This document shows, one piece after another, positions 55,338 to 63,984 of a stretch of 64,000 nt of DNA (the first letter of the stretch is position 1; each line of letters starts with the position of its first letter). The DNA comes from Candidatus Methanoperedentaceae archaeon (lineage in GTDB: Archaea; Halobacteriota; Methanosarcinia; Methanosarcinales; Methanoperedenaceae), in the NCBI GenBank assembly GCA_003104905.1, contig PQAS01000030.1:20401-84400 (forward strand). Reading direction: 5' to 3'. Under the pieces are notes generated by a model. That model did no database searches. It saw only the letters and a program-made list of their open reading frames with translations, and was not told where the DNA came from. The position numbers were made by a program, and so were the translations under genes.

Positions 55338-56630
55338 TTATCTGATTGGAAGCCTTTGTGGAGATGGAAGAATTATATTCTTCAGGTATTTTCTGAAATA
55401 CATTTCATAAATTAAGCTCATTATAGCGTAGGTTATAGCAGTTGCTACAGCAGCTCCCCGGAATCCATAAAGGAACACCAGAATATAGTCGAGTGTAAGA
55501 TTGATGGCCACCATTAATATTGATGCAAGCTGGGTAAATTCATAGCGTCTCATGGCATCGAAAATAGGGGAGTAAAATGTTTGGTAGAGGGAAAATACAG
55601 CTCCTACCAGCAATATTCGAGCAACAGTGACAGAACCCTGATAAGCATCTGAATACAAGATATCAAATAGACGGGGAAGAGCGATATAGATAAGACATAA
55701 CCCAATAAATCCAGCCGCCATCATTATCCATCGCTTGTTTGTCAGATAATTCTTCATTTTCTTTTCATCCTTGATATGTAGTGAAATAAAAGGCAAATAA
55801 TATACTCTCGCAATAGAAATCAGGATTAGAATCCCTTTGAATATCTGATATCCTAAATAGTAAATCCCGATTTGATCCAGTGAGACAAATATTCTCAGGA
55901 CAAAAGTATCTACCCAATTTACAAAATACAAACTGACACTACCTAAAATAGTCCATTTAGTATAGTCGAACATCTGCCTGAATATTACCGGGTCAAATTT
56001 GAATGGAAGAACTTTCTTCATATCTATCTCTCTTATTAGAATAAGACCGGCAATAAGTGGTGAAATGAAGAACATCATGAAAATGTTTTCAATATTGATG
56101 GTAAAAAAATAATAGATTACAAATAGCCAGATAAATGAAATGATATTGGTGAGGGCATCATACGCAGCTTCAGCCATTCTGTGATTCAGTGTCAAAAAAG
56201 TACCTTCAAAAAAATTTCGTATACATAGACCCATAAAGGCAAAAAACAGGAAGAACAATCCGGTTTCATCAAGAGAAGAAAAATGCGATAATGGTTGGAA
56301 GAAAATCCACGTAATCAAATAAAAAAGAATTATTGCCTGGATTAGCATAATAATTCTTATGGTAAATATTCTGTTAATTTTACTATGTTGTTTCAACTCA
56401 TCAGTGCCCAGGACAATTGAGGGGTCCTGTGAGGATCTCATGAATAAAGCGCTAAAAAAATAAATAATCATCAGGCTCAGGGAATATACCCCGAATCTAT
56501 CAGGAGATAAGACTTTTGCCAGAATGAGAGACAGAAGGAATAAGAATCCCTGGCTTGATATTTTCAGAAAAGCATAATTTATCAGGGTTTTGCCAGATTT
56601 AAGTTTGCTAAAAATATATTTATGACTCAT
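55338..56630 (-). CDS. Wzx-like polysaccharide flippase (MATE/PST superfamily)
   Basis: 430 residues with about 12 to 14 helices. The N-terminus NYAFLKISSQGFLFLLSLILAKVLSPDRFGVYSLS is a standard Wzx/PST opening; LVGAVFSLYQTFYSPIF and AVATAITYAIMSLIYEMYF also match. Expected to flip lipid-linked glycans for S-layer glycosylation or exopolysaccharide. No glycosyltransferases accompany it, so it is isolated from its usual cluster. Confidence 0.88.
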   Translation of the reverse strand: MSHKYIFSKLKSGKTLINYAFLKISSQGFLFLLSLILAKVLSPDRFGVYSLSLMIIYFFSALFMRSSQDPSIVLGTDELKQHSKINRIFTIRIIMLIQAIILFYLITWIFFQPLSHFSSLDETGLFFLFFAFMGLCIRNFFEGTFLTLNHRMAEAAYDALTNIISFIWLFVIYYFFTINIENIFMMFFISPLIAGLILIREIDMKKVLPFKFDPVIFRQMFDYTKWTILGSVSLYFVNWVDTFVLRIFVSLDQIGIYYLGYQIFKGILILISIARVYYLPFISLHIKDEKKMKNYLTNKRWIMMAAGFIGLCLIYIALPRLFDILYSDAYQGSVTVARILLVGAVFSLYQTFYSPIFDAMRRYEFTQLASILMVAINLTLDYILVFLYGFRGAAVATAITYAIMSLIYEMYFRKYLKNIILPSPQRLPIR

Positions 56631-57185
56631 GTTGCAAACACCTTAATAAGCCTTTATAGGTATATTAATTTCCTGATTTATAACGTGGGGCAGAGGTAGA
56701 CATGTTATATAAGTTTTTCTTTGGCAAATTTTATTAAAAATCAACAGCAACAGCTAAAGGGGGACATTCCGCTGTCCCTTTATACCCCTTTCGGTTACTC
56801 ACACCCCACTCTGGGGGTATCGTCCTCGATTTGCATTAATTATGAAGATTGGGTTACTCGACCTGAAACGGTTTCTTGTTCTTTTCAACCGACCATTCGT
56901 ATTAACTTCTTAGATGCTGCACATCTATTGTAATGTTCATCGATCTTTTTCTTGAAATACAGAGCACCTCAATTATAACAATTGAGAAATTTCATAAGGA
57001 GAGAAACAGACTGTCTTAATAATTTTTCATTCCCTTACATGTTCGGGAGAAAACCTAATTCCATTCACACAGGTGTAAGTGTGTCTGTACTACATTGTTT
57101 TTGATATACAGCGAAAACATTTGGTAATTTCAGCATTTCACATAATAGTGCAAACATAAAATAAAAAATTAGGAGGTAAATAAAC
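56631..57185 (+). other. 555-base non-coding region: IS605-like end plus probable mcr operon leader
   Basis: Contains a hairpin GGGACA/TGTCCC (56761-56778), an outer ATACCCC/GGGGTAT pair (56782-56820) and CACCCCACTCTG, which is also found in the left end of the IS605 relic at 30.17 kb (CACCCCACTCTG at 30168-30179). The right half, about 56950-57185, ends in AGGAGGT eight bases before the mcrB GTG start and is likely the copied promoter and leader of an mcr operon. No open frame here looks real. Confidence 0.55.
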
Positions 57186-57381
57186 GTGACTGACACAATA
57201 GATTTGTATAGCGACAGAGGAGCAAAACTCAAATCAGGCGTCGACATAAACGACATAAGCCCGATGAGAAATGCCGCTATCAAAAATATAGTCACCGGTA
57301 TAAAGCGAACAGCAGCCGTTGACTTAGCAGGAATTGAGAAAACCTTAGCAACATCCGCAATCGGTGGCAAAGGAAAAAGAA
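57186..57381 (+). pseudogene. mcrB: mcrB 5' fragment (methyl-coenzyme M reductase, beta subunit)
   Basis: GTG start with AGGAGGT upstream. About 65 codons match the McrB N-terminus position by position: TDTIDLYSDRGAKL, SGVDINDISPMRNAAIKNIV, KRTAAVDLAGIEKTLA, IGGKGKRI. McrB has around 435 residues, so some 85 percent, including all F430/CoB site residues, is missing. After GGKGKRI the frame no longer matches McrB and overlaps the start of a Fic gene. This is the only mcr sequence in the window and ties the host to methanogens or ANME archaea. Confidence 0.9.
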
Positions 57382-58013
57382 TTAGAGAACTTCGCTATAA
57401 AATATACTTACGATACGAACAGGATAGAAGGATCAACGCTCACATTCAGGGAAACCTCACTTCTTCTTGAAAAAGGGATAACTCCAAATGCAAAGCCCAT
57501 AAGTGATGTTAAAGAAGCGGAAGCGCACAGGAAAGTATTTTATGAGTTGGTTAATTTTAAAAAAGAATTGTCTCTTGATGTTATCCTTTACTTTCATAAA
57601 AAATTATTAGAGGATACAAAAAAAGACATAGAAGGGAAGATCAGGCAGCATCAGGTCACAATCGAAGGAAGTAAATTCATGCCGCCTTTTCAAGCTGAAA
57701 TATATCCTCTGCTAATGGATTTTTTCAAGTGGTATCGTAAAGAAAAGATACATCCCGTAGAACTTGCAGCGCTTGTCCATCTGAAACTTGTTACTATTCA
57801 TCCTTTTGCAGATGGGAACGGAAGGATAAGCAGGTTAATGATGAACTTTGTTTTAAATAAGCATGGATTCCCTATGCTCAATATTTCTTATGAAAAAAGA
57901 GCGGGTTATTATAGCTCATTAGAGCGATCTCAGATAAAAAAAATGAGGCTATATTTCTTCAATGGTTTTTCAAAAGATACCTGAAAGAACATACGAAGTA
58001 TCTTAAAGAATAG
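57364..58013 (+). pseudogene. Fic/DOC-family protein, 5' truncated and frameshifted near the end
   Basis: GTG at 57364 opens KEKELENFAIKYTYDTNRIEGSTLTFRETSLLLE, where NRIEGSTL resembles the Fic inhibitory-helix segment; the catalytic motif is HPFADGNGRISRLMMN (H146). Fic AMPylates targets. Full-length homologues usually have an N-terminal helical/wHTH extension that is absent here because the frame starts at the mcrB junction. Near the end an A8 tract at about 57936-57943 throws the frame off: with one more A it would read NEAIFLQWFFKRYLKEHTKYL to a stop at 58013; as given it stops at 57984. Confidence 0.85.
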
Positions 58014-58082
58014 TTATATTTTGACAGGATTACAGGATAAAACCTTATGTCGGAACATCTATTGGAAAATCATTATAAGAAT

Positions 58083-59300
58083 TTATCCTCTTGTTTTTTG
58101 ATAATATTCAGTATTCATCTCGGCAAAGTCCGATTCTATGGTCTTTGAAATATAATATAAAGCTCTTTTTCCATCATTCTTGCTTATGACAATCCCATTT
58201 TTAACTAAAACCTGAAGATGATGCCTGATAGTTTTATAATCCTTATTCAAAGCTTTGGCCAATTGATGTGCATTATAGGATCTTTCAAGAAGATTTTTCA
58301 GGACCAATGCACGGGTCTTTCCTCCGCGTGTTCCTTCAATCAGATAGCAAAGGAGCTTTTGTTGTTTATTTGATCTACTTAATTCTTTTCTCAGTAATAC
58401 ATTTTCAGTGATATCCCTGGCAATACCATGAATTTCTGTTATTTTATCCCCATTCTTTATAGGCCTTGTTTTGATATCGATCCACTTATGTTCACCATTC
58501 CTGCATACTAATTCAAGGATATCTGTGTGATTGGAATTTTCTCCTTTGCAGCTTGTTTTCCAGCGTTCTTCAACTATTTTCAAGCTCTCTGATGTTAGCC
58601 ATTTAGAAATCTTGTTGCCTATTACCTCCTCTTTATTGCAGCCCAGTATATCGAGGCCAATCTGGTTCATTTTAAGAACAAAGCCTTCAGTATCAATTAC
58701 ATACATTGTGTCCTGAGCATTTTCAAATAGTTCCCGGTATTTTGCCTCAGATTCTCTTAGTTGTTTATATGATTTCTCTAATTTCTTCTGGTATTCTTTG
58801 AGCTCATGCTGCATTTTAATTTTTTCAGATATATCCCTGGCAATTCCCTGGTATCCTATTACTCTATCACCGTTTTTTATAAGCCTGCTCCTTATTTCCG
58901 CCCATTTGTGTTCTCCTCTCTTGGTAACTACTTCGCGGATCATTGGATCTTCCGCAGGTTCACCCAACGATCTTTTTTTCATAGTCTCCTGAGTAAGTCT
59001 CCAACTCTCAGGAGTGAACCACCTGGATACATGAGTGCCAATTATTTCTTCCGAAGTAGCTCCAAGCTGTTCAATTCCGGCTCTGTTAATATTTAAGATA
59101 TTACCTTCGGCATCATTAATGTACATGGGATCGATAGCGTTCTCGAAAAATTCCTTGTATTTTACCTCAGATTCCTTTAAAGCCAATTGCAGTTTCTTTT
59201 TTTCATCAGACAATCTCTTGTTTGCCTTTTCAAAATCTACATATTGAGTTTCTTCTTTTTTGATTTCCATATTGTAAGGATTTTTACTATCAATCTGCAA
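58083..59300 (-). CDS. Two-PAS sensor with C-terminal winged-helix domain
   Basis: 405 residues. N-terminal coiled coil (about 15-45), PAS 1 (about 45-165; FFENAIDPMYIND, GIARDISEK), PAS 2 (about 190-305; LFENAQDTMYVID, GIARDITEN), then NKQQKLLCYLIEGTRGGKTR and TIRHHLQVLVKNGIV, a winged helix nearly the same as in the four-PAS regulator at 22.4 kb. No kinase domain. It is divergent from hsdR across a 115-base region with ATAAGTAT half-sites and is therefore a good candidate to control hsdR and itself. Confidence 0.88.
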   Translation of the reverse strand: MQIDSKNPYNMEIKKEETQYVDFEKANKRLSDEKKKLQLALKESEVKYKEFFENAIDPMYINDAEGNILNINRAGIEQLGATSEEIIGTHVSRWFTPESWRLTQETMKKRSLGEPAEDPMIREVVTKRGEHKWAEIRSRLIKNGDRVIGYQGIARDISEKIKMQHELKEYQKKLEKSYKQLRESEAKYRELFENAQDTMYVIDTEGFVLKMNQIGLDILGCNKEEVIGNKISKWLTSESLKIVEERWKTSCKGENSNHTDILELVCRNGEHKWIDIKTRPIKNGDKITEIHGIARDITENVLLRKELSRSNKQQKLLCYLIEGTRGGKTRALVLKNLLERSYNAHQLAKALNKDYKTIRHHLQVLVKNGIVISKNDGKRALYYISKTIESDFAEMNTEYYQKTRG

Positions 59301-59313
59301 TTAAATCTATCGA

Positions 59314-59384
59314 ATAAGTATGGGTCTTCTTCCATGGTTTGTGGATTCCTAAATGGTGAAATATAAGTATGACTAAATACTTAT
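59314..59384. promoter_or_regulatory. ATAAGTAT operator-like array between the PAS-wHTH gene and hsdR
   Basis: A perfect inverted repeat ATAAGTAT (59363-59370) - 6 bases - ATACTTAT (59377-59384) and a further half-site ATAAGTAT at 59314-59321. The right arm overlaps a TATA-like ACTTATAAAC about 30 bases before the hsdR TTG start, so a bound factor would block that promoter. The divergent winged-helix gene is the natural candidate. Confidence 0.55.
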
Positions 59385-59415
59385 AAACCCATTAAAAATA
59401 ACTGCTGAGGAGAAT

Positions 59416-62262
59416 TTGAGCACAGATCTTAATGAATTTTTAACACGAAAACAAAGGATCGATATAATGCTCAAGGAGCAGGGATGGGTTGTTGGGGAGA
59501 AAGAAAAAATAATTGTGGAAGTTGATACAAAGCAATCGGACTTTCGCTCCCAGAACTACAGGACAGTTTCAGATACCCTGAAAAACGACATGGAAAGCAA
59601 GTATGTGGATTATTTGCTTCTTGACAGGTTTGGGGCGCCAATAGCCATCATTGAGGCAAAACGCACTTCACGGGACCCTATTCTTGCTGCACAAAAACAG
59701 GCCCAAGAGTATGCGAATGATATTAAATCACAGACTGGAAGGGATGTCTTTATTTTCTTATCAAATGGATATGAGATCTGGTTATGGGACCGGGAACATT
59801 ATGGACCAAGACAGATAAAAGGATTTTTTTCACAAAACGATCTTGAGAGGTTGAAATTCCAGGGTCTTGCAAGAAAAAAATTGACTGATTTCGGGATCGA
59901 CAGAAGAGTTGTTGACCGTTCAAAGAGCACAGAATCTGCAAAAAGAGTTCTGGAGCATATTCAGAAAGGAAACCGCAAAGCACTTATTGTGATGGCAACC
60001 GGGACAGGAAAGACAAGAGTTGCTATGGCGATAATCGATGTACTCTTAAAAGCGAGTTGGGCTGAAAAGATCCTTTTCCTGGCTGATAGAAAGGCGCTTC
60101 GAAAACAGGCGTGCGATGATGGATTCAAACGATTTTTCCCTGAAGAGGCAAAATCCATGATCCACTCCGGTGTCTTTAACAGGAATTCAAGGCTATACGT
60201 ATCAACGATCCAGACATTCATGGAGATCTATAATCAAAAGGATAGTTCCGGGAAATATATGATATCGCCAGGGGAATTTGATGTTATCATCTCTGATGAA
60301 GCTCATCGTTCCATATATAACAAATGGAAGGACGTATTCACATATCTTGATGGAATACAAATCGGTCTTACTGCAACGCCGGCTGATTTTATCGAAAGGG
60401 ATACATTCAGGTTCTTTGGCTGTGAAAATAAAGTTGCTACGGCGCTTTATGATTATGAGGAAGCAGTAAAGGATGGTGTGCTTTGTGATTTCAGAACGAG
60501 CATATCGGGCGCTCGAACTCATTTCCAGATCGAAGGTATTAAAACAAAGGATTTGCCTGCTGGCGAGATCAATAGGTTATCCGGAGAGGGCATTGATCCG
60601 TATGAGATCAATTTTGAAGGAACTGATCTTGAGAAAAAGGTGGCTGTAAAAGGAACAAGTGAAGCTATTGCAAGAGAATTCATGGATAATTGCCTTATGG
60701 ATCAATCGGGGAACCTCCCTGCAAAAACAATCATTTTTGCTATCTCAAAAATGCATGCAAAGAGACTCTGGGAAGCTTTTGAGAGATTATATCCTGAATA
60801 TAAGGGACGTCTTGCGCGTGTTATTGTCTCAGAAGATCCACGGGCGCAGGATTCGATCAAGGAGTTCAAAAAAGAATCACTCCCCAGAATAGCGATATCC
60901 GTAGATATGCTGGACACTGGTATTGATGTGCCGGAGGTCTGCAATCTTGTTTTTGCCAAGCCTGTTTTTTCAAGGATAAAGTTCTGGCAGATGCTTGGAA
61001 GAGGGACGCGGTCTGATAATGCCTGCAAACATAAGGAATGGCTGCCCGATGGGAAAAAAGTTTACTTCAAGGTGTTTGATTTCTGGGACAATTTCGAGTA
61101 CTGGGATATGCATCCCCAGGGGGACCAGAAGGAGTCGGGGGAAGCCATTACTAACAGGATATTTCTCATACGGGTAAAACAGCTCGAACATCTCCTGAAT
61201 ATTGGCGATGTAGAAAAAGCAAAGGGTGTCAAGGCGAAGATCCTTGAAGATATTGCGTCGCTGCCAAAGGATTCTGTGAGCATCAGGGAGAACATGAGGG
61301 ATGTCGAGAAAGCATTATCTCCTAAACTGTGGGATAACGTGGGACTTGACCCGGTTAAATTCCTGAAGAAGAAAATCACTCCTCTTATGAGATTCCAGCA
61401 GGATGTGAACCTGAATGAGGCTTCTTTCACGCTTAAATGCGAAAAACTGGGTATGGCGATCCTGCATGGGGACAGGGAGGAAGTGGAACGGTTAAAACCA
61501 AAGATAGGAGAGATGGTGGAATGCCTGCCTGAAGAACTGAATGTTATCAAACCAAAGCTCGCCTTTAAAAAAAAAGTGCTTTCAAACAGGTTCTGGGAGA
61601 ATGTTTCTTTTGAAGATTCTCAGGTGTTAATATCGGAACTGGCAAAACTCATGAAATACATGACTCCTGAACCCCGGAGAACCATCGTCCTTGACATGGA
61701 TGACATGATACAGCAAAGGAAACTTATCGAGTTCGGACCAGATGCGAAACAGGAGTATGTGAAGGTCTATAAGGAAAAAGTTGAGGAAAGAATTAAGAAA
61801 CTGGCTGATGAGCATCCGGCTATCATGAAAATTAAGAATGATGAGGCCCTGACCGAGTCTGACCTTCGCGACCTTGAATTGACGCTTAACAATCCTGAAT
61901 TGTATATCACTGAGGACGTTTTGCAGAAGGTGTTCAGCCAGAATAAAGGGACGCTGGTGCAGTTCGTCAAGAATATCCTGGGATTATACAAGTTCCCTGA
62001 TCCCGATGAGAGGATAAAGGATGCTTTCAATACCTATGTGATCGAGAACAGCAAGCACTACAGCGCCGACCAGCTCAATTTTATCAGGACGATACAGACG
62101 GTTTTTACGAAAAAGAAACATATCGAATATGAGGAGCTTTTTGATGCGCCGTTCAGTAATTTTGGGATCAACGCACCTATGCCCATGTTCACTGAGAAGG
62201 AATTGAATGATTTTATTAATATATGCGGTATATTAGAGAAGGAAATGTTCGAGGAGGCTTAA
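59416..62262 (+). CDS. hsdR: Type I restriction endonuclease R subunit (EcoEI-type HsdR)
   Basis: 948 residues; TTG start with GAGGAG upstream. N-terminal PD-(D/E)xK nuclease region (KYVDYLLLD, IAIIEAKRTS), DEAD/DEAH translocase with Walker A TGTGKT (195-200), SDEAHRSIY (294-297), LTATP, and helicase C motifs (QMLGRGTRSDNA). The C-terminal EcoEI_R domain ends with LFDAPFSNFGINAPMP. Works only with HsdM and HsdS; neither is adjacent, and the only hsdM trace in the window is the fragment at 34.3 kb. Partners may lie to the right of the window or be lost. Confidence 0.95.
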   Translation: MSTDLNEFLTRKQRIDIMLKEQGWVVGEKEKIIVEVDTKQSDFRSQNYRTVSDTLKNDMESKYVDYLLLDRFGAPIAIIEAKRTSRDPILAAQKQAQEYANDIKSQTGRDVFIFLSNGYEIWLWDREHYGPRQIKGFFSQNDLERLKFQGLARKKLTDFGIDRRVVDRSKSTESAKRVLEHIQKGNRKALIVMATGTGKTRVAMAIIDVLLKASWAEKILFLADRKALRKQACDDGFKRFFPEEAKSMIHSGVFNRNSRLYVSTIQTFMEIYNQKDSSGKYMISPGEFDVIISDEAHRSIYNKWKDVFTYLDGIQIGLTATPADFIERDTFRFFGCENKVATALYDYEEAVKDGVLCDFRTSISGARTHFQIEGIKTKDLPAGEINRLSGEGIDPYEINFEGTDLEKKVAVKGTSEAIAREFMDNCLMDQSGNLPAKTIIFAISKMHAKRLWEAFERLYPEYKGRLARVIVSEDPRAQDSIKEFKKESLPRIAISVDMLDTGIDVPEVCNLVFAKPVFSRIKFWQMLGRGTRSDNACKHKEWLPDGKKVYFKVFDFWDNFEYWDMHPQGDQKESGEAITNRIFLIRVKQLEHLLNIGDVEKAKGVKAKILEDIASLPKDSVSIRENMRDVEKALSPKLWDNVGLDPVKFLKKKITPLMRFQQDVNLNEASFTLKCEKLGMAILHGDREEVERLKPKIGEMVECLPEELNVIKPKLAFKKKVLSNRFWENVSFEDSQVLISELAKLMKYMTPEPRRTIVLDMDDMIQQRKLIEFGPDAKQEYVKVYKEKVEERIKKLADEHPAIMKIKNDEALTESDLRDLELTLNNPELYITEDVLQKVFSQNKGTLVQFVKNILGLYKFPDPDERIKDAFNTYVIENSKHYSADQLNFIRTIQTVFTKKKHIEYEELFDAPFSNFGINAPMPMFTEKELNDFINICGILEKEMFEEA

Positions 62263-62275
62263 GAGAATAATTGAT

Positions 62276-62428
62276 GTGAAGAAAAAGCTTAACACAATTG
62301 AGGAAATAATAATTCTCAATGAAAAAGTATCTGATAAAGAGCTTCAGGAAATAATCCAATTAAAAGAAGGATCCTTGAAGGGAGAATATGTCAGATGGAG
62401 AGAGTCTAAAAAGGAGTTGTCTAAGTGA
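62276..62428 (+). CDS. Small helical protein after hsdR
   Basis: About 50 residues (GTG start), highly charged: EEIIILNEKVSDKELQEIIQ and LKGEYVRWRESKKEL. No known family. Codon use looks coding, and the gap to hsdR is 13 bases, but no good ribosome binding site is visible; it may be a fragment. Confidence 0.45.
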   Translation: MKKKLNTIEEIIILNEKVSDKELQEIIQLKEGSLKGEYVRWRESKKELSK

Positions 62429-62469
62429 CTTTTTATAGTGCGATCATTAACAGAAAGCAACTCTATTCA

Positions 62470-62492
62470 CACGTATGGCATAGCCATATGTG
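62470..62492. promoter_or_regulatory. Inverted repeat upstream of the PIN-GNAT gene
   Basis: CACGTATGGC (62470-62479) and GCCATATGTG (62483-62492) form a 10-base inverted repeat with one mismatch and a 3-base spacer in the 185-base gene-free stretch. Could be an operator or a hairpin; GGGAGGGG precedes the next ATG. Confidence 0.4.
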
Positions 62493-62613
62493 GATTTACG
62501 CCTTTTATCTCCTCTGCAGTGTGTATTTCCTCGCAAAAAGCTCGAATTGCGCAAAGAGGGTAGCAGTAGATGGATGCTCATGAGCGGCACGCGCTTCCAG
62601 AGGGAGGGGTAGA

Positions 62614-63984
62614 ATGCGCATATTAATTGATACGAATATCTTCATTTATAGGGAAAATGACCATGTTCTCCCAGGTAATTTAGAGAAATTATTAAAAATA
62701 TTAAATGTCATAAATGCAAAAATACTCATTCATCCCAAATCAGTAGAAGAATTAAAACGAGACTTGAATGAAAATAGAAAGAAAGTTGCTTTATCTAAAA
62801 TTAACACATATCCACAATTAGAGACACCATCTGACCCGGATTCAGATAATAATTTTTTAAATATTGTTGGATATCCCTCTAATGACAACAATTATGTTGA
62901 TAACGCGATACTGTATTCAGTTCATAAAAACGCAGTTGATTTCCTGATTACAGAAGATAAAGGAATACAAAAGAAGTCTGATCGATTAGGAATAAAGGAC
63001 AGAGTTCTGTATATTGATGAGGCTTTGAAAATCTTGGGAAAAAATATTTTTGATGAAAAGGTAGCTCATCCTCCGGCACTTAAGGAAGAGCTTGTATATA
63101 ATGTGAAAACAAATGATCCGTTTTTTGACTCATTGAAGGAAGATTATGGAGAGTTTGAGACATGGTTTAAGAAAATTTCAAAGGAGGGGAGAAAATGCTG
63201 GGTTTATTTTAAGGAAGATGGTTTGATGGGGGCTTTATTAATTTATAAGTTTGAAAACGAGCCAATTGACGCCAATCCGTCTTTTCCTGCTAGAAGGAGA
63301 CTCAAAATTTCGACATTTAAAGTCATTCATACAGGTTATAAGATTGGGGAACTATTTATAAAACTCTCATTAGAATATTCCATTAAAAATAATCTCACTG
63401 AGATATATTTAACTCATTTTACAAAGCCCGACGACTATTTAGTTGAATTAATAACTGAATATGGCTTTAATCATGCAGCCAAAAACAGAAGGGGCGAAGA
63501 TATTTATATTAAAGAGCTTTTTGCTGATAAGGAAAAGGTAAGGTCTTTGACACCGATAGAAATCTCCAAAAAGTTTTATCCAGCTTTTTATGACGGAGTA
63601 AGAATAAATAAATTCATAATTCCTATCCGTCCAGAATTTCACCAGAGACTTTTTACTGAATATAAAGAACGACAAACGACTTTATCTGAGCATCTTGGTG
63701 AATTTATTATCGAAGGTAACACCATAAAAAAAGCATATCTCAGTCATTCCAGAAATACGAGAATTTCACCAGGGGATATCCTATTATTTTATCGATCAAA
63801 GGATAAAAAGGAAATAACTTCTCTGGGAGTAGTTGAAAACATATTTCTCAGCTTGCGGAATAAAGATGAAATCATAAAGCTTGTTGGAAAGAGAACGGTT
63901 TATTCCGTGTTCGAAATTGAAAAAATGGCAGGAAAGCCAACAATGGTTATATTATTTACATGGCATTTTCATTTTACTACCTGA
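62614..63984 (+). CDS. PIN-GNAT-PUA/EVE-like three-domain fusion
   Basis: 456 residues. N-terminal PIN domain (about 1-145): MRILIDTNIFIYREN, SVEELKRDL, FLITEDKGI give acidic residues D6, E46-type and D119-type of a PIN ribonuclease. Middle region (about 175-290) reads as a GNAT acetyltransferase (KISTFKVIHTGYKIGELFIKLSLEYSIKNNL in parts; ITEYGFNHA). The last ~100 residues (SPGDILLFYRSKDKKEITSLGVV; TVYSVFEIEKMA) look like a PUA/ASCH/EVE-type nucleic-acid-binding barrel. Position behind hsdR suggests a defence or toxin role. The end VILFTWHFHFTT, 16 bases from the window edge, may be slightly short of the usual C-terminus. Confidence 0.75.
   Translation: MRILIDTNIFIYRENDHVLPGNLEKLLKILNVINAKILIHPKSVEELKRDLNENRKKVALSKINTYPQLETPSDPDSDNNFLNIVGYPSNDNNYVDNAILYSVHKNAVDFLITEDKGIQKKSDRLGIKDRVLYIDEALKILGKNIFDEKVAHPPALKEELVYNVKTNDPFFDSLKEDYGEFETWFKKISKEGRKCWVYFKEDGLMGALLIYKFENEPIDANPSFPARRRLKISTFKVIHTGYKIGELFIKLSLEYSIKNNLTEIYLTHFTKPDDYLVELITEYGFNHAAKNRRGEDIYIKELFADKEKVRSLTPIEISKKFYPAFYDGVRINKFIIPIRPEFHQRLFTEYKERQTTLSEHLGEFIIEGNTIKKAYLSHSRNTRISPGDILLFYRSKDKKEITSLGVVENIFLSLRNKDEIIKLVGKRTVYSVFEIEKMAGKPTMVILFTWHFHFTT

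Noticed and set aside
56721..56933. 70-codon frame upstream of the mcrB fragment
   Set aside because: Covers hairpin repeats of an IS-like end; no homology or start signals.
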